Shown here piece after piece: positions 26,523 to 34,439 of a DNA stretch of 41,071 nucleotides. The DNA is from Actinomycetes bacterium. Lineage in GTDB: Bacteria > Actinomycetota > Actinomycetes > S36-B12 > UBA5976. The stretch's first letter is position 1; each line of letters starts with the position of its first letter. Where the stretch lies: contig JAKAIC010000007.1 in assembly GCA_021814565.1 (NCBI GenBank), forward strand, positions 1 to 41,071, given 5' to 3'. The notes beneath the pieces are model-generated. The model saw only the letters and a program-made list of their open reading frames with translations. It searched no databases and had not been told where the DNA came from. The translations under genes and the position numbers were made by a program.

Positions 26523-26997
26523 CGCCCTGCAGCCCATAATGACATGGGCACACGAACTGGACCTGGAAGTGGAGCGGCCCTCTGAGGACACGCTCATCGT
26601 CAGCTTGCCGGGCTCCCAGCGCCAGCAGGTCTCCGTCGCCGTCACCGCCACCGCTCAGGCCCTGGTCTTCGAGAGCTTCGTGGCTCGCGGCACCGATGAA
26701 GATCCGGCCAAACTTCACGAATTCCTGTTGCGGCGCAACGCCAAGGCCTTTGGTGCGGCCTATTGCATCGACCAGTTCGGCGACGTCTACCTGGTGGGTC
26801 GACTGCCCCTGGCTTCCGCGACCATAGCAGGCATAGACCTGGTGCTGGCATCCATCCTGGGTATGGCCGACGGCGACTTCAACACCATCCTGCAACTGGG
26901 CTTCGCCGAGGCCATCGAACGCGAGTGGCGTTGGCGTCTGGCGCGCGGCGAATCCACGGCCAACCTAGCCGCCTTCGAGAACCTGCGCCCGCAGTAG
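26515..26997 (+). CDS. YbjN-domain protein
   Basis: The 160-aa protein has a YbjN fold similar to type III secretion chaperones: [54 protein letters not shown] and a C-terminal helix. In Actinobacteria this gene regularly lies between mshA and gpmA, as here; the molecular role is unknown. The ATG lies inside the end of mshA (8-nt overlap), so translation is probably coupled. No catalytic residues are recognisable. Confidence 0.85.
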   Translation: MPDALQPIMTWAHELDLEVERPSEDTLIVSLPGSQRQQVSVAVTATAQALVFESFVARGTDEDPAKLHEFLLRRNAKAFGAAYCIDQFGDVYLVGRLPLASATIAGIDLVLASILGMADGDFNTILQLGFAEAIEREWRWRLARGESTANLAAFENLRPQ

Positions 26998-27035
26998 GCC
27001 CTTGGCCCCCGTGTGTCGCAAGGCACGGCATGCGG

Positions 27036-27041
27036 CACAAT
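27036..27041 (+). promoter_or_regulatory. Leaderless -10 element (CACAAT) of gpmA
   Basis: CACAAT ends exactly 6 nt before the ATG at 27048, in the 50-nt gap after ybjN. No SD is present. Confidence 0.5.
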
Positions 27042-27047
27042 TGGCAC

Positions 27048-27800
27048 ATGGCCAACGAATACACACTCATCCTGTTGCGACACGGCGAAAGCACGTGGAA
27101 CGCGCTCAACCTGTTCACGGGATGGGTTGATGTCGACCTCTCCGACAAGGGCCAGGACGAAGCCGTCCGCGGCGGCCAGCTGATGGCGGAGAAGGGGCTG
27201 CTCCCTGACATCGTCCACACCTCCGTGCTGCGTCGGGCCATCAAGACCGCGAACCTGGCACTGGATGCCTGCGATCGTCACTGGATCCCGGTGCGGCGCG
27301 ATTGGCGCCTCAACGAGCGCCACTACGGCGCCCTGCAGGGCCGCAACAAGAAGCAGACCCTCGAGACCTACGGCGAGGAGCAGTTCATGCTCTGGCGCCG
27401 CTCTTACGACGTCCCGCCGCCGGCTATCGAACCCGAGGACGAGTACGCGCAGACGCACGATGCGCGCTACGCCGGTCTCGGTACCGAGCTGCCGGCCACC
27501 GAATGCCTCAAGGATGTCGTGGCCCGCATGATCCCCTACTGGGAAGCGGCCATCGTGCCCGATCTCAGGGCCGGCAGGACTGTGCTCGTCACCGCCCATG
27601 GCAACTCGTTGCGGGCGCTGGTGAAGCACCTCGACGGCATCAGCGACGAGGACATCGCGGCCCTCAACATCCCCACTGCCATGCCGCTTGTCTACCGACT
27701 TGACGAGCACATGCGGCCCCTCGTCCGCGGTGGTGAGTACCTCGATCCCGCGGCCGCAGCAGAAGCTGCAGCAGCGGTCGCGGCCCAGGGCAGGAAATAG
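27048..27800 (+). CDS. gpmA: 2,3-bisphosphoglycerate-dependent phosphoglycerate mutase
   Basis: The 250-aa glycolytic enzyme interconverts 3- and 2-phosphoglycerate. The phosphohistidine motif [10 protein letters not shown] contains H12; the partner His lies in [11 protein letters not shown] (about 184), with catalytic Glu in [11 protein letters not shown]. Length is normal. The last 20 residues are Ala-rich. Leaderless by the -10 spacing, and it ends at a strong bidirectional hairpin shared with the convergent methyltransferase gene. Confidence 0.96.
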   Translation: MANEYTLILLRHGESTWNALNLFTGWVDVDLSDKGQDEAVRGGQLMAEKGLLPDIVHTSVLRRAIKTANLALDACDRHWIPVRRDWRLNERHYGALQGRNKKQTLETYGEEQFMLWRRSYDVPPPAIEPEDEYAQTHDARYAGLGTELPATECLKDVVARMIPYWEAAIVPDLRAGRTVLVTAHGNSLRALVKHLDGISDEDIAALNIPTAMPLVYRLDEHMRPLVRGGEYLDPAAAAEAAAAVAAQGRK

Positions 27801-27829
27801 CGCAGAACACGCACCAGCAATCGGACTTC

Positions 27830-27865
27830 GAGGGCGCGCCAACCCACAGCGGTCGGCGCGCCCTC
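27830..27865. terminator. Bidirectional hairpin between gpmA and the methyltransferase gene
   Basis: A perfect 11-bp inverted repeat (GAGGGCGCGCC / GGCGCGCCCTC) with a 14-nt loop lies between two convergent stop codons. Only short T stretches flank it (ACGTTT on the plus strand). Confidence 0.7.
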
Positions 27866-27870
27866 ACGTT

Positions 27871-28668
27871 TCAGACGGTGGGTGCGACGAGGGACCAGGG
27901 CACGGTGACCTCACCGAGGCTCCACCGCTTGCGATCCCCGATGACGGGGGTGCCCTGCTGGACGAGCAGGTCGACGGCAGCGATCCAACGCTGGCGGGCA
28001 CCGAAGGTGCCATGTGGGGCATTGATGGCCCAGGCACGATCAAAGGCCTGCAGGAACGCGTGCACGGGCTGGCCGGGCAGGTTGTGGTGGATGAGCGCCT
28101 TGGGCAGGCGCTCCGCCAGATCCGAAGGCTTGCCCAGCGAAGCCAACTGCGTGGAGAGCGTCAGCGACTGGGGCGCTGCCACGGCATCCGCGGTCTTGCG
28201 GATGGCCAGCCACGCCGAACGTCGACCGACCTCGTCGCAGGTGCCGTCGATGATGAGCCCACCGGGCGCCAAATGCGAGTACATCTCCTGCCACGAGCGC
28301 TGCACGCTGGATTCGTCGTACTGTCGCAGCACGTTGAAGGCACGCACCACATGCGCATGCATTCCCGCCAGCTCGAAGCCGCCGCGCCGGAAGCGCAGGT
28401 GCGGTTGCTCGAAGGGGATGGCCTGCTGGACGCGTTGTGGGTCGATCTCCAGGCCGACCACCTCAATGTCATCACCAACACTGTTGTGCAGCCTGTCAGC
28501 GAGTTCGCGCGTGGTGACAGGGTAGGCGCCATACCCCAGATCGATGACGATGGCGTGTTCAAGCGAACTCAGGCGACTGCATTCCATATGGATGAGCCAA
28601 CGGTCGCACCGGCGCAGCCGGTTCGGCGCAGTGGTCCCACGGGTGATGTTGCCGACCGGCGTCGTCAT
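27871..28668 (-). CDS. Class I SAM-dependent methyltransferase-like protein
   Basis: From the ATG at 28668 the protein is 265 aa. VIDLGYGAYPVT (41-52) is a SAM-binding motif I, followed by VVGLEIDPQRVQQA (motif II acidic residue) and HLAPGGLIIDGTCDE. The C-terminal half (FGARQRWIAAVDLLVQQG) is specific to a conserved actinobacterial family of unknown substrate. The ATG overlaps the DUF2516 stop (ATGA), so the longer frame to 28806 is rejected. It ends the asparaginase-DUF2516-methyltransferase run. Confidence 0.8.
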   Translation of the reverse strand: MTTPVGNITRGTTAPNRLRRCDRWLIHMECSRLSSLEHAIVIDLGYGAYPVTTRELADRLHNSVGDDIEVVGLEIDPQRVQQAIPFEQPHLRFRRGGFELAGMHAHVVRAFNVLRQYDESSVQRSWQEMYSHLAPGGLIIDGTCDEVGRRSAWLAIRKTADAVAAPQSLTLSTQLASLGKPSDLAERLPKALIHHNLPGQPVHAFLQAFDRAWAINAPHGTFGARQRWIAAVDLLVQQGTPVIGDRKRWSLGEVTVPWSLVAPTV

Positions 28669-28943
28669 CGGCGCGGCTCGATGGATGCAAGCTGGTGGCG
28701 GATCTCCACCAGGTACACCGAGATAGCCACGATGGCCGCGATCTCGAACATGATGCTGCGGAATCCGAAGAGCACGAAGACGGAGGCGATGAGGCCGACG
28801 ATCCACGCCGTCCGCGAACCGCGTCCCAGCACCTCGAAGGCGGGTGCACTGTGACGCAGGGCATCGACCACCGCGAACACGCCGGAAATGAGGAAGGCCA
28901 ACTCCACGCCCGTGATCAGCAGTGCCAGCAATGACGAATTCAT
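28665..28943 (-). CDS. DUF2516 family small membrane protein
   Basis: The 92-aa protein has about three membrane helices (LLALLITGVELAFLISGVFAVVDAL; AWIVGLIASVFVLFG; MFEIAAIVAISVYLVEI) and a short charged tail, matching actinobacterial DUF2516, a family of unknown function usually beside this methyltransferase. A GGAGGA lies 4 nt before the ATG. It follows the asparaginase gene by 30 nt. Confidence 0.82.
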   Translation of the reverse strand: MNSSLLALLITGVELAFLISGVFAVVDALRHSAPAFEVLGRGSRTAWIVGLIASVFVLFGFRSIMFEIAAIVAISVYLVEIRHQLASIEPRR

Positions 28944-28973
28944 GTCTCCTCCGGGCCAGAGCGTAGCGAGCAG

Positions 28974-29936
28974 CTAGGCCAGCGCGGCGGCCAACCGTGC
29001 GCTGACTCGCGTCTGCCCCATGGAACGGCCGCCACCCAACACCGGCGCCACCGGCAGTTGCGCCACAGCATCATCGGCCAATCCCCAGGCGCCGAGCACG
29101 GCACGCAGCACCGGCTGGTGACCGCGTGCCGTGCCGTCGGAGACCTTGACAGCACCGGCTCTCCCGTCGGGCAGGGCGAAGGCAATCACGCCCTCGGCGC
29201 CGATCTTGGAGATGAGCCCGGGCATGAGTTGCATGGCTATGGTGTCGTCACGGCCGGGCCCCGCCACCATCTCCGGGAAGTGGCGCATGGCGCTCGCAAT
29301 CAGGCCTTCGGGGCTGTCCGCAGGGGCCGTGGCCACACTGCGGAAGAGCCGGGCCAGGCCCACCAGCGAGACGGCGAAGAGGGGCGCACCACAGCCATCC
29401 ACCGTCACCGTGGTAACCAGCTCCCCGGTCAGTTCCTCCGCCACTGCAAGCGCGGCACGCTGCATGGGATGCTGTGGATCCAGGTACGACGCCACCGTCC
29501 AGTGGTTCACGACGCAGGTGCCGATGAAGCCCGCGTGCTTGCCGGAGCAGTTGAAGTGCAGGCGATCAGGGGTGCCGCCTTCGCGCAGGTGGGCGTCCCG
29601 CTCCGTGGCACCCAGAGGCAGGCTTTCGGGGCACTGCAGATCGGCTGCCGTGCGTCCGTACTTGGCCAGTATCTCCTCCACGCCCGCAACATGCCCCGCG
29701 CCACCGCTGTGGGAGGCGGTGGCCAACGCCAGCAGGCGCGGTTCGAGGTCGAGGCCGTTGCGCACCATGGCCGCAGCCTGCGCTGGCTTGAGGCTGGAAC
29801 GCGGATACATGAGCGCCGATGTGTCGCCAAGGCTCAGGCGTACATCACCCGCTTCGTCGAGCAGCACCATCGCACCGCAGTGCCACGACTCGACGATGTC
29901 GCCGCGCACCACTTCCACCAGCAGGTCATCACGCAT
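28974..29936 (-). CDS. Asparaginase, Rhizobium etli type (Asparaginase_II family)
   Basis: The 320-aa protein belongs to the zinc-containing asparaginase class unrelated to E. coli AnsA/AnsB. Its signatures are YPRSSLKP (44-51; catalytic Ser/Lys), SHSGG, CSGKHAGFIG near 128 (Cys and Lys) and VDGCGAPLFA near 182 (second Cys), the residues known to hold Zn and the Ser-Lys pairs in the R. etli enzyme. It should hydrolyse asparagine to aspartate and ammonia in the cytosol. TAGATT ends 6 nt before the ATG, so it probably starts its own leaderless transcript 38 nt after ygfZ. Confidence 0.88.
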   Translation of the reverse strand: MRDDLLVEVVRGDIVESWHCGAMVLLDEAGDVRLSLGDTSALMYPRSSLKPAQAAAMVRNGLDLEPRLLALATASHSGGAGHVAGVEEILAKYGRTAADLQCPESLPLGATERDAHLREGGTPDRLHFNCSGKHAGFIGTCVVNHWTVASYLDPQHPMQRAALAVAEELTGELVTTVTVDGCGAPLFAVSLVGLARLFRSVATAPADSPEGLIASAMRHFPEMVAGPGRDDTIAMQLMPGLISKIGAEGVIAFALPDGRAGAVKVSDGTARGHQPVLRAVLGAWGLADDAVAQLPVAPVLGGGRSMGQTRVSARLAAALA

Positions 29937-29942
29937 GCCGGA

Positions 29943-29948
29943 AATCTA
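29943..29948 (-). promoter_or_regulatory. Leaderless -10 element (TAGATT) of the asparaginase gene
   Basis: TAGATT on the minus strand ends exactly 6 nt before the ATG at 29936, within the 38-nt gap after ygfZ. Confidence 0.5.
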
Positions 29949-29974
29949 TGCCCTCCAGCGCTGTGGGGCAGCGA

Positions 29975-31042
29975 TCAGGCGTGGCCCAGCATGCGCATGC
30001 GCACTTTGCCCGCCGAACCACGAGCCGTACCAGCCGTCTCCTGATTCACGATGATGTGCTGCGTGGCCTGCAGACCATCGACCGTGAGCTCCTGCGCAGG
30101 ATCCAGTGCACGCTTGACCAGTGCCGTCGCGATGGGACCGAGTTCGTGATGGTGCGCGGACATACCGAGGAATCCCACTTGCTCCTCCCCCGCCAGTACC
30201 GGCTCCCCGTGCTGCGGCAGATCGTCACGCGATCCGTCCAAGTGCAGCAACACCAGACGACGAGGCGGCTTGCCCGCGTTATGCACCTTGGCGACGGTTT
30301 CCTGACCGCGGTAGCAGCCCTTCTTCATGTGCACCGCAACGCCCAACCAGCCCACCTCGTGCGGAATTGTGCGCTCATCGGTCTCGACGCCGAAGCGCGG
30401 CAGGCCCGCGGCCAGGCGTAGGGCATTCCAGGCCCAGCTGCCGGCCAGCGCAGTGTGTGTCCCGAGATAGGCCTTGAGGTCCTCACGGGGCAGGAACAAC
30501 TCACGGCCGGCAAAACGCTCGGGCTGTTGCGCCACGCATTGCGACAGGTCAGCACCCGAATCCGGGAGTGGCAGGCCCGCGTACAGCGCAGGCGTGAGCA
30601 CGCTCGGGAATTGCGGATGGGCCTCGCGACGCGGCTCCCACACGGTCGCCCACTGCTCGCTGACATCACGCACCTCGACGCGCAGCATGAAGCGCATGCG
30701 ATCAAGAAAGGCCACCACACTGGCGGCATTACCGGGTTCCACGCCCATGAGCAGGCGGTCCTCGAGGACCGCGACATGGAGCTCGGCCTCGACCCGCCCA
30801 TGCGGATCGAGCAGCAGGTCGTAGGTGGAGTCACCGGGCTTCAGCGCCAGCAGCAACTGCGAGGTCAGGGAATCCAGCCAGCTCAACCGGTCGGCACCGG
30901 TGACCTCCAGCACGCCCCGATGGGAGAGGTCCACGGCACCGGCGCCCGCGGCCAGCAGGCGCTGCTCGGCAAAGGGATCCCCGTAGTGCCAGGGCACGCC
31001 GGCATCCACGTCATCAGCACGCATCATGGGCACGGCAGTCAT
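29975..31042 (-). CDS. ygfZ: YgfZ/GcvT-like folate-binding protein
   Basis: The 355-aa protein has the YgfZ hallmark KGCYRGQETVAK near 238-249 with its redox-sensitive Cys, and a GcvT-like fold (VDLSHRGVLEVTGADRLSWLDSL). YgfZ uses folate to help assemble or repair certain iron-sulfur enzymes such as MiaB. A perfect AAGGAGG 8 nt upstream fixes the ATG at 31042, not the start at 31075. It follows the Nur-like gene by 69 nt, a pairing I recall from Streptomyces and, with the nitrobindin gene, from Mycobacterium. Confidence 0.9.
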   Translation of the reverse strand: MTAVPMMRADDVDAGVPWHYGDPFAEQRLLAAGAGAVDLSHRGVLEVTGADRLSWLDSLTSQLLLALKPGDSTYDLLLDPHGRVEAELHVAVLEDRLLMGVEPGNAASVVAFLDRMRFMLRVEVRDVSEQWATVWEPRREAHPQFPSVLTPALYAGLPLPDSGADLSQCVAQQPERFAGRELFLPREDLKAYLGTHTALAGSWAWNALRLAAGLPRFGVETDERTIPHEVGWLGVAVHMKKGCYRGQETVAKVHNAGKPPRRLVLLHLDGSRDDLPQHGEPVLAGEEQVGFLGMSAHHHELGPIATALVKRALDPAQELTVDGLQATQHIIVNQETAGTARGSAGKVRMRMLGHA

Positions 31043-31111
31043 AGGACGCACCTCCTTCTCAGCGGCAACGCGCAAGCCGCTCCGTTGCTTCCCCAGCGGC
31101 GGCGAGGCAGG

Positions 31112-31549
31112 TCAGTGCTTACCGGCCCGACCCTGTTCGATGCACTTCCGGCAGCGCCCGTGGAACGACACATGCGAGACGTCGATGTCAAAGCCCTTGT
31201 CAGCGCGCAAGGCGCGGGCCAGTGACTCCAGGACATCTGCGGAGATGGACTCCACGTTGCCACAGGCATCACAGGCCAGGTGGATGTGCGTCTCGTCGTC
31301 GACCGAGTGGTACGTCGGCGCCCCGTGGCCGATATGGGAGTGGGTGACGAGCCCGACCTTCTCCAGCACCTCGAGCGCACGGTAGATGGTGGAGAGGTTG
31401 ACGCCAGCGGCGTGGCGCTGCACCTCGGCCAGCAGTTCCTCGGGTGAACCATGCCGTAGCGTCTCGACGGCCTGCAGCACCAATTGCCGCTGCGGCGTGA
31501 TGCGGTAGCCCTGCGCGTGCAGGCGACGATCCCAATCCGCCATGCTCAT
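31112..31549 (-). CDS. nur: Fur-family metalloregulator, Nur-like (nickel-responsive)
   Basis: The 145-aa repressor has an N-terminal winged helix (YRITPQRQLVLQAVETL; VNLSTIYRALEVLEKVGLV) and a dimerisation domain with metal ligands in HIGHGAPTYHSVDDETHIHL and two CxxC pairs (CDACG, CRKC) for structural zinc. The GHGAPTYH segment and overall sequence match my memory of Streptomyces Nur better than Fur or Zur; the metal is inferred, not proven. The ATG at 31549 overlaps the nitrobindin stop (ATGA). It lies in a run with ygfZ and the nitrobindin-like gene, a setting linked to metal and NO stress. Confidence 0.82.
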   Translation of the reverse strand: MSMADWDRRLHAQGYRITPQRQLVLQAVETLRHGSPEELLAEVQRHAAGVNLSTIYRALEVLEKVGLVTHSHIGHGAPTYHSVDDETHIHLACDACGNVESISADVLESLARALRADKGFDIDVSHVSFHGRCRKCIEQGRAGKH

Positions 31550-32073
31550 GCCGACTGCAATCGGATCCACACGTGAGACTCCTCGGCTGCGCCCGCTACC
31601 GCCATGTCGAAGGCCATGAGCAATTCTCCGGCCACCAGCCCGTAGATCCGCTTCCCCGACTCGATGCGCGGTGCGCCGGGCGTGTGCACGAAGTTCGACG
31701 CGTGCACTTCCAGCTTGGCGCCGGTGATGCGCGCGTTCTCCAACGAGGTGACCGTCACCTTCCCCAGCCAGATCTCAGCGATGCCGTGGTAGTTGCAGAT
31801 GGTGACTTCCACACCGTTGTTCGGCCCGGCACGCCAATACCCCGATTCCGTGTGCGAGGGCCGTAGGCGCTGGTCGTCCTCGTCCACCATCCAGGACACC
31901 GAGCGGTACTCCAGAAAGGGGCGGCCGTCGGAGGCGAACTCCACGACCTCCTCGTAACGGAAACCGGGTGCGCCAGCAATCGCGCCTTCGCCGATCCCCC
32001 GCCAGCGCCCGACGAGCCAGGACAGGTGTGCTATATCAGGATGCACGCCGGCCAGTACGTCGGGTTCGCTCAT
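31546..32073 (-). CDS. Nitrobindin-like heme-binding beta-barrel protein (FABP/THAP4 family)
   Basis: The 175-aa protein matches actinobacterial nitrobindins: LVGRWRGIGEGAI at the barrel start, FEYLEEV-like FRYEEVVEF, PFLEYRSVSW, ESGYWR, GIAEIWLGKV, and a C-terminal His (EESHVWIRL) where the proximal heme ligand is expected. Nitrobindins bind ferric heme and act on peroxynitrite or NO. Heme binding is inferred from the family. The ATG overlaps the stop of the upstream 36-aa gene (TGATG) and its own stop overlaps the Nur-like start, so three genes are tightly coupled. Confidence 0.85.
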   Translation of the reverse strand: MSEPDVLAGVHPDIAHLSWLVGRWRGIGEGAIAGAPGFRYEEVVEFASDGRPFLEYRSVSWMVDEDDQRLRPSHTESGYWRAGPNNGVEVTICNYHGIAEIWLGKVTVTSLENARITGAKLEVHASNFVHTPGAPRIESGKRIYGLVAGELLMAFDMAVAGAAEESHVWIRLQSA

Positions 32074-32183
32074 CAGGCCTGGCCCTTGAAGAGCTTGCTG
32101 ACAACGGTCACGGCAAATGCCGCGATACCGATCGACACGCAGACGAGTGCGATCATGTAGCCGGTTTCGACGATGCTGGTCAT
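32073..32183 (-). CDS. 36-aa single-pass membrane protein
   Basis: The frame from 32183 encodes a short N-terminus (MTSIVETGY), one hydrophobic helix (MIALVCVSIGIAAFAVTVV) and a basic tail (SKLFKGQA). Its stop overlaps the nitrobindin ATG by one base (TGATG), and TAAACT, a good -10, ends 6 nt before its ATG, so it would be the first translated gene of the nitrobindin-nur-ygfZ run. I do not recognise a family. Exact coupling and promoter placement make it likely to be translated; it may serve mainly to couple translation. Confidence 0.7.
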   Translation of the reverse strand: MTSIVETGYMIALVCVSIGIAAFAVTVVSKLFKGQA

Positions 32184-32189
32184 GTCCAC

Positions 32190-32195
32190 AGTTTA
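32190..32195 (-). promoter_or_regulatory. Leaderless -10 element (TAAACT) of the nitrobindin-nur-ygfZ run
   Basis: TAAACT on the minus strand ends exactly 6 nt before the ATG at 32183. It faces the DsrE promoter: the two start codons are only 30 nt apart. Confidence 0.55.
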
Positions 32196-32201
32196 GCCAC
32201 C

Positions 32202-32207
32202 TACCAT
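32202..32207 (+). promoter_or_regulatory. Leaderless -10 element (TACCAT) of the DsrE-like gene
   Basis: TACCAT ends exactly 6 nt before the ATG at 32214 and lies 6 nt from the opposing TAAACT element. Confidence 0.5.
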
Positions 32208-32213
32208 TTCCCC

Positions 32214-32573
32214 ATGGCTCGTCTCGTCATCAAGATCACCTCGGGCGCCGAGGCCCTCGAACGCTGCAACCAGGGCTGGACGGTGGCCACCGCCGCGATG
32301 GCCGCGGGCGTGGAGACCAGCGTCTGGCTCACCGGTGACGCGGTCTGGTTCGCCACTCCCGGCTATGCGGACAGCGTGGAACTCGAAGGTGCGCAGTCGT
32401 TCTCCTTCGCCGTCGCTGAGATCCTCGCCCAGGGAACGCTCACCGCGTGCACGCAATGCCTCAGACGGCGCAACATCGAACCTGAGCAGGTGTTGCCCGG
32501 GGTGCGGGTGGCGGGGGCTATGGGCTTCGTGGAGGAAGTGATGGTGCCGGAGGCCAAGGCCCTCGTCTACTGA
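32214..32573 (+). CDS. DsrE-family small sulfur-transfer-like protein
   Basis: The 119-aa protein has the DsrE/F fold pattern: RLVIKITSGAEALERCNQG, AMAAGVETSVWLTGDAVWF, the cysteine loop LTACTQCLRRRNI (about 78-90) where active DsrE-like proteins hold their sulfur-carrying Cys, and VMVPEAKALVY. A persulfide carrier role is possible but unproven. It faces the nitrobindin run and ends 5 nt from the convergent DUF4395 stop. In other Actinobacteria this neighbourhood carries sulfurtransferase genes, which fits a sulfur role. Confidence 0.78.
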   Translation: MARLVIKITSGAEALERCNQGWTVATAAMAAGVETSVWLTGDAVWFATPGYADSVELEGAQSFSFAVAEILAQGTLTACTQCLRRRNIEPEQVLPGVRVAGAMGFVEEVMVPEAKALVY

Positions 32574-32578
32574 GCTGC

Positions 32579-33037
32579 TCACGCGGCGCGATGGCGCAGC
32601 CGCTGGATGAGCAGATAGGTCTCGCAGCCCAGGCAGTAGTTGAAGGCGGCGTTCAGGAAGGCCGCGGCCAGGGCCAGCGCTCCGGCCACCGTGAACACGG
32701 CCGCGCTGCCCACGACTGAACCCAGCAGCGATACCAGCGCGAACAGCAGTCCCACGGTTTGGGCGAAACGCGGTGGCTCCGGCGCTTCAAGCGGTACCGG
32801 ACCGGAGAGGCGCGGCTTCACCAGAGCCGCATAGATGCGACCGTAGGGCTGGGCCTGCAGGCCGACGATGGAGCCCAGACCGAACACCGCGGCCTGCAAC
32901 GCCATGAGCGCGGTGCCGAGCGCATGCGGTCCGGTGATCACCGCGATCGCCAGCACCACGGTGGTGATGCCAGCACCGAAACGAGGACCACGGGCGTCGA
33001 TCGGCTTGTGGGCATTCGCGGATGCGCTGGTGGTCAT
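32579..33037 (-). CDS. DUF4395 membrane protein
   Basis: The 152-aa protein has four hydrophobic segments (TTVVLAIAVITGPHALGTALM; QTVGLLFALVSLLGSVVG; AAVFTVAGALALAAAFLNAAF and the segment before QAQPYG) and the terminal motif NYCLGCETYLL, a CxxC at the membrane typical of DUF4395. The family is regularly encoded beside a thioredoxin-fold protein, as here (53-nt gap, same strand), suggesting electron exchange across the membrane; this is inference. Confidence 0.85.
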   Translation of the reverse strand: MTTSASANAHKPIDARGPRFGAGITTVVLAIAVITGPHALGTALMALQAAVFGLGSIVGLQAQPYGRIYAALVKPRLSGPVPLEAPEPPRFAQTVGLLFALVSLLGSVVGSAAVFTVAGALALAAAFLNAAFNYCLGCETYLLIQRLRHRAA

Positions 33038-33090
33038 GGCAACTCCTTGCGTCGTGACGGTGCATGGCGGTATGCCGCACCGTGGTGGAA

Positions 33091-33531
33091 TCAGATGTCT
33101 TCGAAGCGGCGATCGTCGACAGCGACGAGCAGTTCGTCCTTGCGGGGAACGCCGCTGATGCGTGCGCTGAGGCGCCCACGCCCGTCCAGCACCAGGATGG
33201 TGGGCGTCCGCATGATGGCGAATTCACGCACCAGATCCATGTGCTCCTCGGCATTGACCTCAAGATGGCGAACCCCGGGCACGGTCGCAGCCACCTCCGT
33301 GGCAATGGCCTTGGCTGCGCGGCAGGGAGCGCACACGCTCGAGGAGAACTGCACGATGGTTGCGCGTTCCCCCATGGCGCCGTGCTGGGCGAAGGGTGAA
33401 TCCGCTGCCACCACCCCCTCGCTGTCGGCAGCGAGCGCCAGCTGCTGCACGCGTCCGTCCGTGAGTTTGCGCAGCACACCGAAGCCGCTGGCGAGCACCA
33501 GCACGGCCAGCACGACGATCGCTCCACTCAT
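33091..33531 (-). CDS. Membrane-anchored thioredoxin-fold protein
   Basis: The 146-aa protein has one N-terminal helix (IVVLAVLVLASGFGVL), then a thioredoxin fold with active site C67-A-P-C70 (SSSVCAPCRAAK) and the cis-Pro region RTPTILVLDG. It probably works as an extracytoplasmic or membrane-associated thiol reductant together with the DUF4395 protein downstream. The ATG at 33531 starts just before the membrane helix; the longer frame to 33717 overlaps the hydrolase gene and is rejected. Confidence 0.86.
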   Translation of the reverse strand: MSGAIVVLAVLVLASGFGVLRKLTDGRVQQLALAADSEGVVAADSPFAQHGAMGERATIVQFSSSVCAPCRAAKAIATEVAATVPGVRHLEVNAEEHMDLVREFAIMRTPTILVLDGRGRLSARISGVPRKDELLVAVDDRRFEDI

Positions 33532-33620
33532 GACACCACAGCCAACCCCATGCCGGGCAAACGCCGGAACCGCGTCCAGACTTCCCCCGACCCACTGCGA
33601 ACACTTCGCACTCGCCTGCC

Positions 33621-34439
33621 TCAGGCGCGCAGCACGGTTGCCGACCAGGCCGCAATGCGGTTGGTCAACTCCTGTGTGGTGCCGCGTTCGGCGTGGCCCA
33701 TTCCGGGCTCCACCCACAGTTCCGCACTCGTGTTGCCCGCTTCAACAGCCGCGCGATGCACCCGCGCGCTGTGCTCGGGCGGGAAATAGTGGTCGCGGTC
33801 GCCGTGCACGAAGAGCAGGGGATGCGTGATTACAGCCGCCGATGCCGCCGGTGAGGTGGGCAGACCGCAAGCAGGTGTATCGGGACCCTCGCCCCAGTCG
33901 CGCACCGTGAGCTTCACGCCCTCACCCACGCGCAGGGCCAGGCGGCCCCAGGGCGTTGCCGTGATACGGAACATGCGATCCATGACATGGGTGCCGCGGA
34001 AGAACCACTCGCCCACGCCACTAACCAGCACCGTGGCATCGGGCCGCTCCCGCACTTGGATCTCGCGGTCCTTCGGGGTCATGCGGTCAGGTGCGGTGGT
34101 CAATGCCGCATGACGAATCGCCACGGCCGCGCCCATGGAGAAGCCGACGGTGACCAGTGGTGCGTCGGACAGCGTTCTCGCCCAGGCGCAGACCGCATCA
34201 AGGTCGAGCGGCTCACGGTACGAGAGTGTGCAGGCACCCGCACTCTCACCATGGCCGCGCTGGTCGAACACCACCACGCGTCCGTAGGGAGCAAGCCACT
34301 GCGTGATGAGCGTGATGCCTGCCTTGCGTCGATTGCCGGTGATGCCGTGGGCCATGACGAAGGTGAGCGGGCCCTCACCGTGCGCCTCGGCCACAATGCG
34401 GGTGCCGTCACTAGAGCGCAGGACCGCGCTGTTCGTCAT
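33621..34439 (-). CDS. Alpha/beta hydrolase
   Basis: The 272-aa protein has an oxyanion-loop segment MAHGITGNRR, nucleophile elbow GFSMG (Ser101), VHGDRDHYFP with the acid near 214 and the catalytic His in GMGHAERG near 249. The substrate is unknown. The ATG overlaps the stop of the sensor kinase gene (ATGA), tying it to the RR-kinase operon. Confidence 0.85.
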   Translation of the reverse strand: MTNSAVLRSSDGTRIVAEAHGEGPLTFVMAHGITGNRRKAGITLITQWLAPYGRVVVFDQRGHGESAGACTLSYREPLDLDAVCAWARTLSDAPLVTVGFSMGAAVAIRHAALTTAPDRMTPKDREIQVRERPDATVLVSGVGEWFFRGTHVMDRMFRITATPWGRLALRVGEGVKLTVRDWGEGPDTPACGLPTSPAASAAVITHPLLFVHGDRDHYFPPEHSARVHRAAVEAGNTSAELWVEPGMGHAERGTTQELTNRIAAWSATVLRA

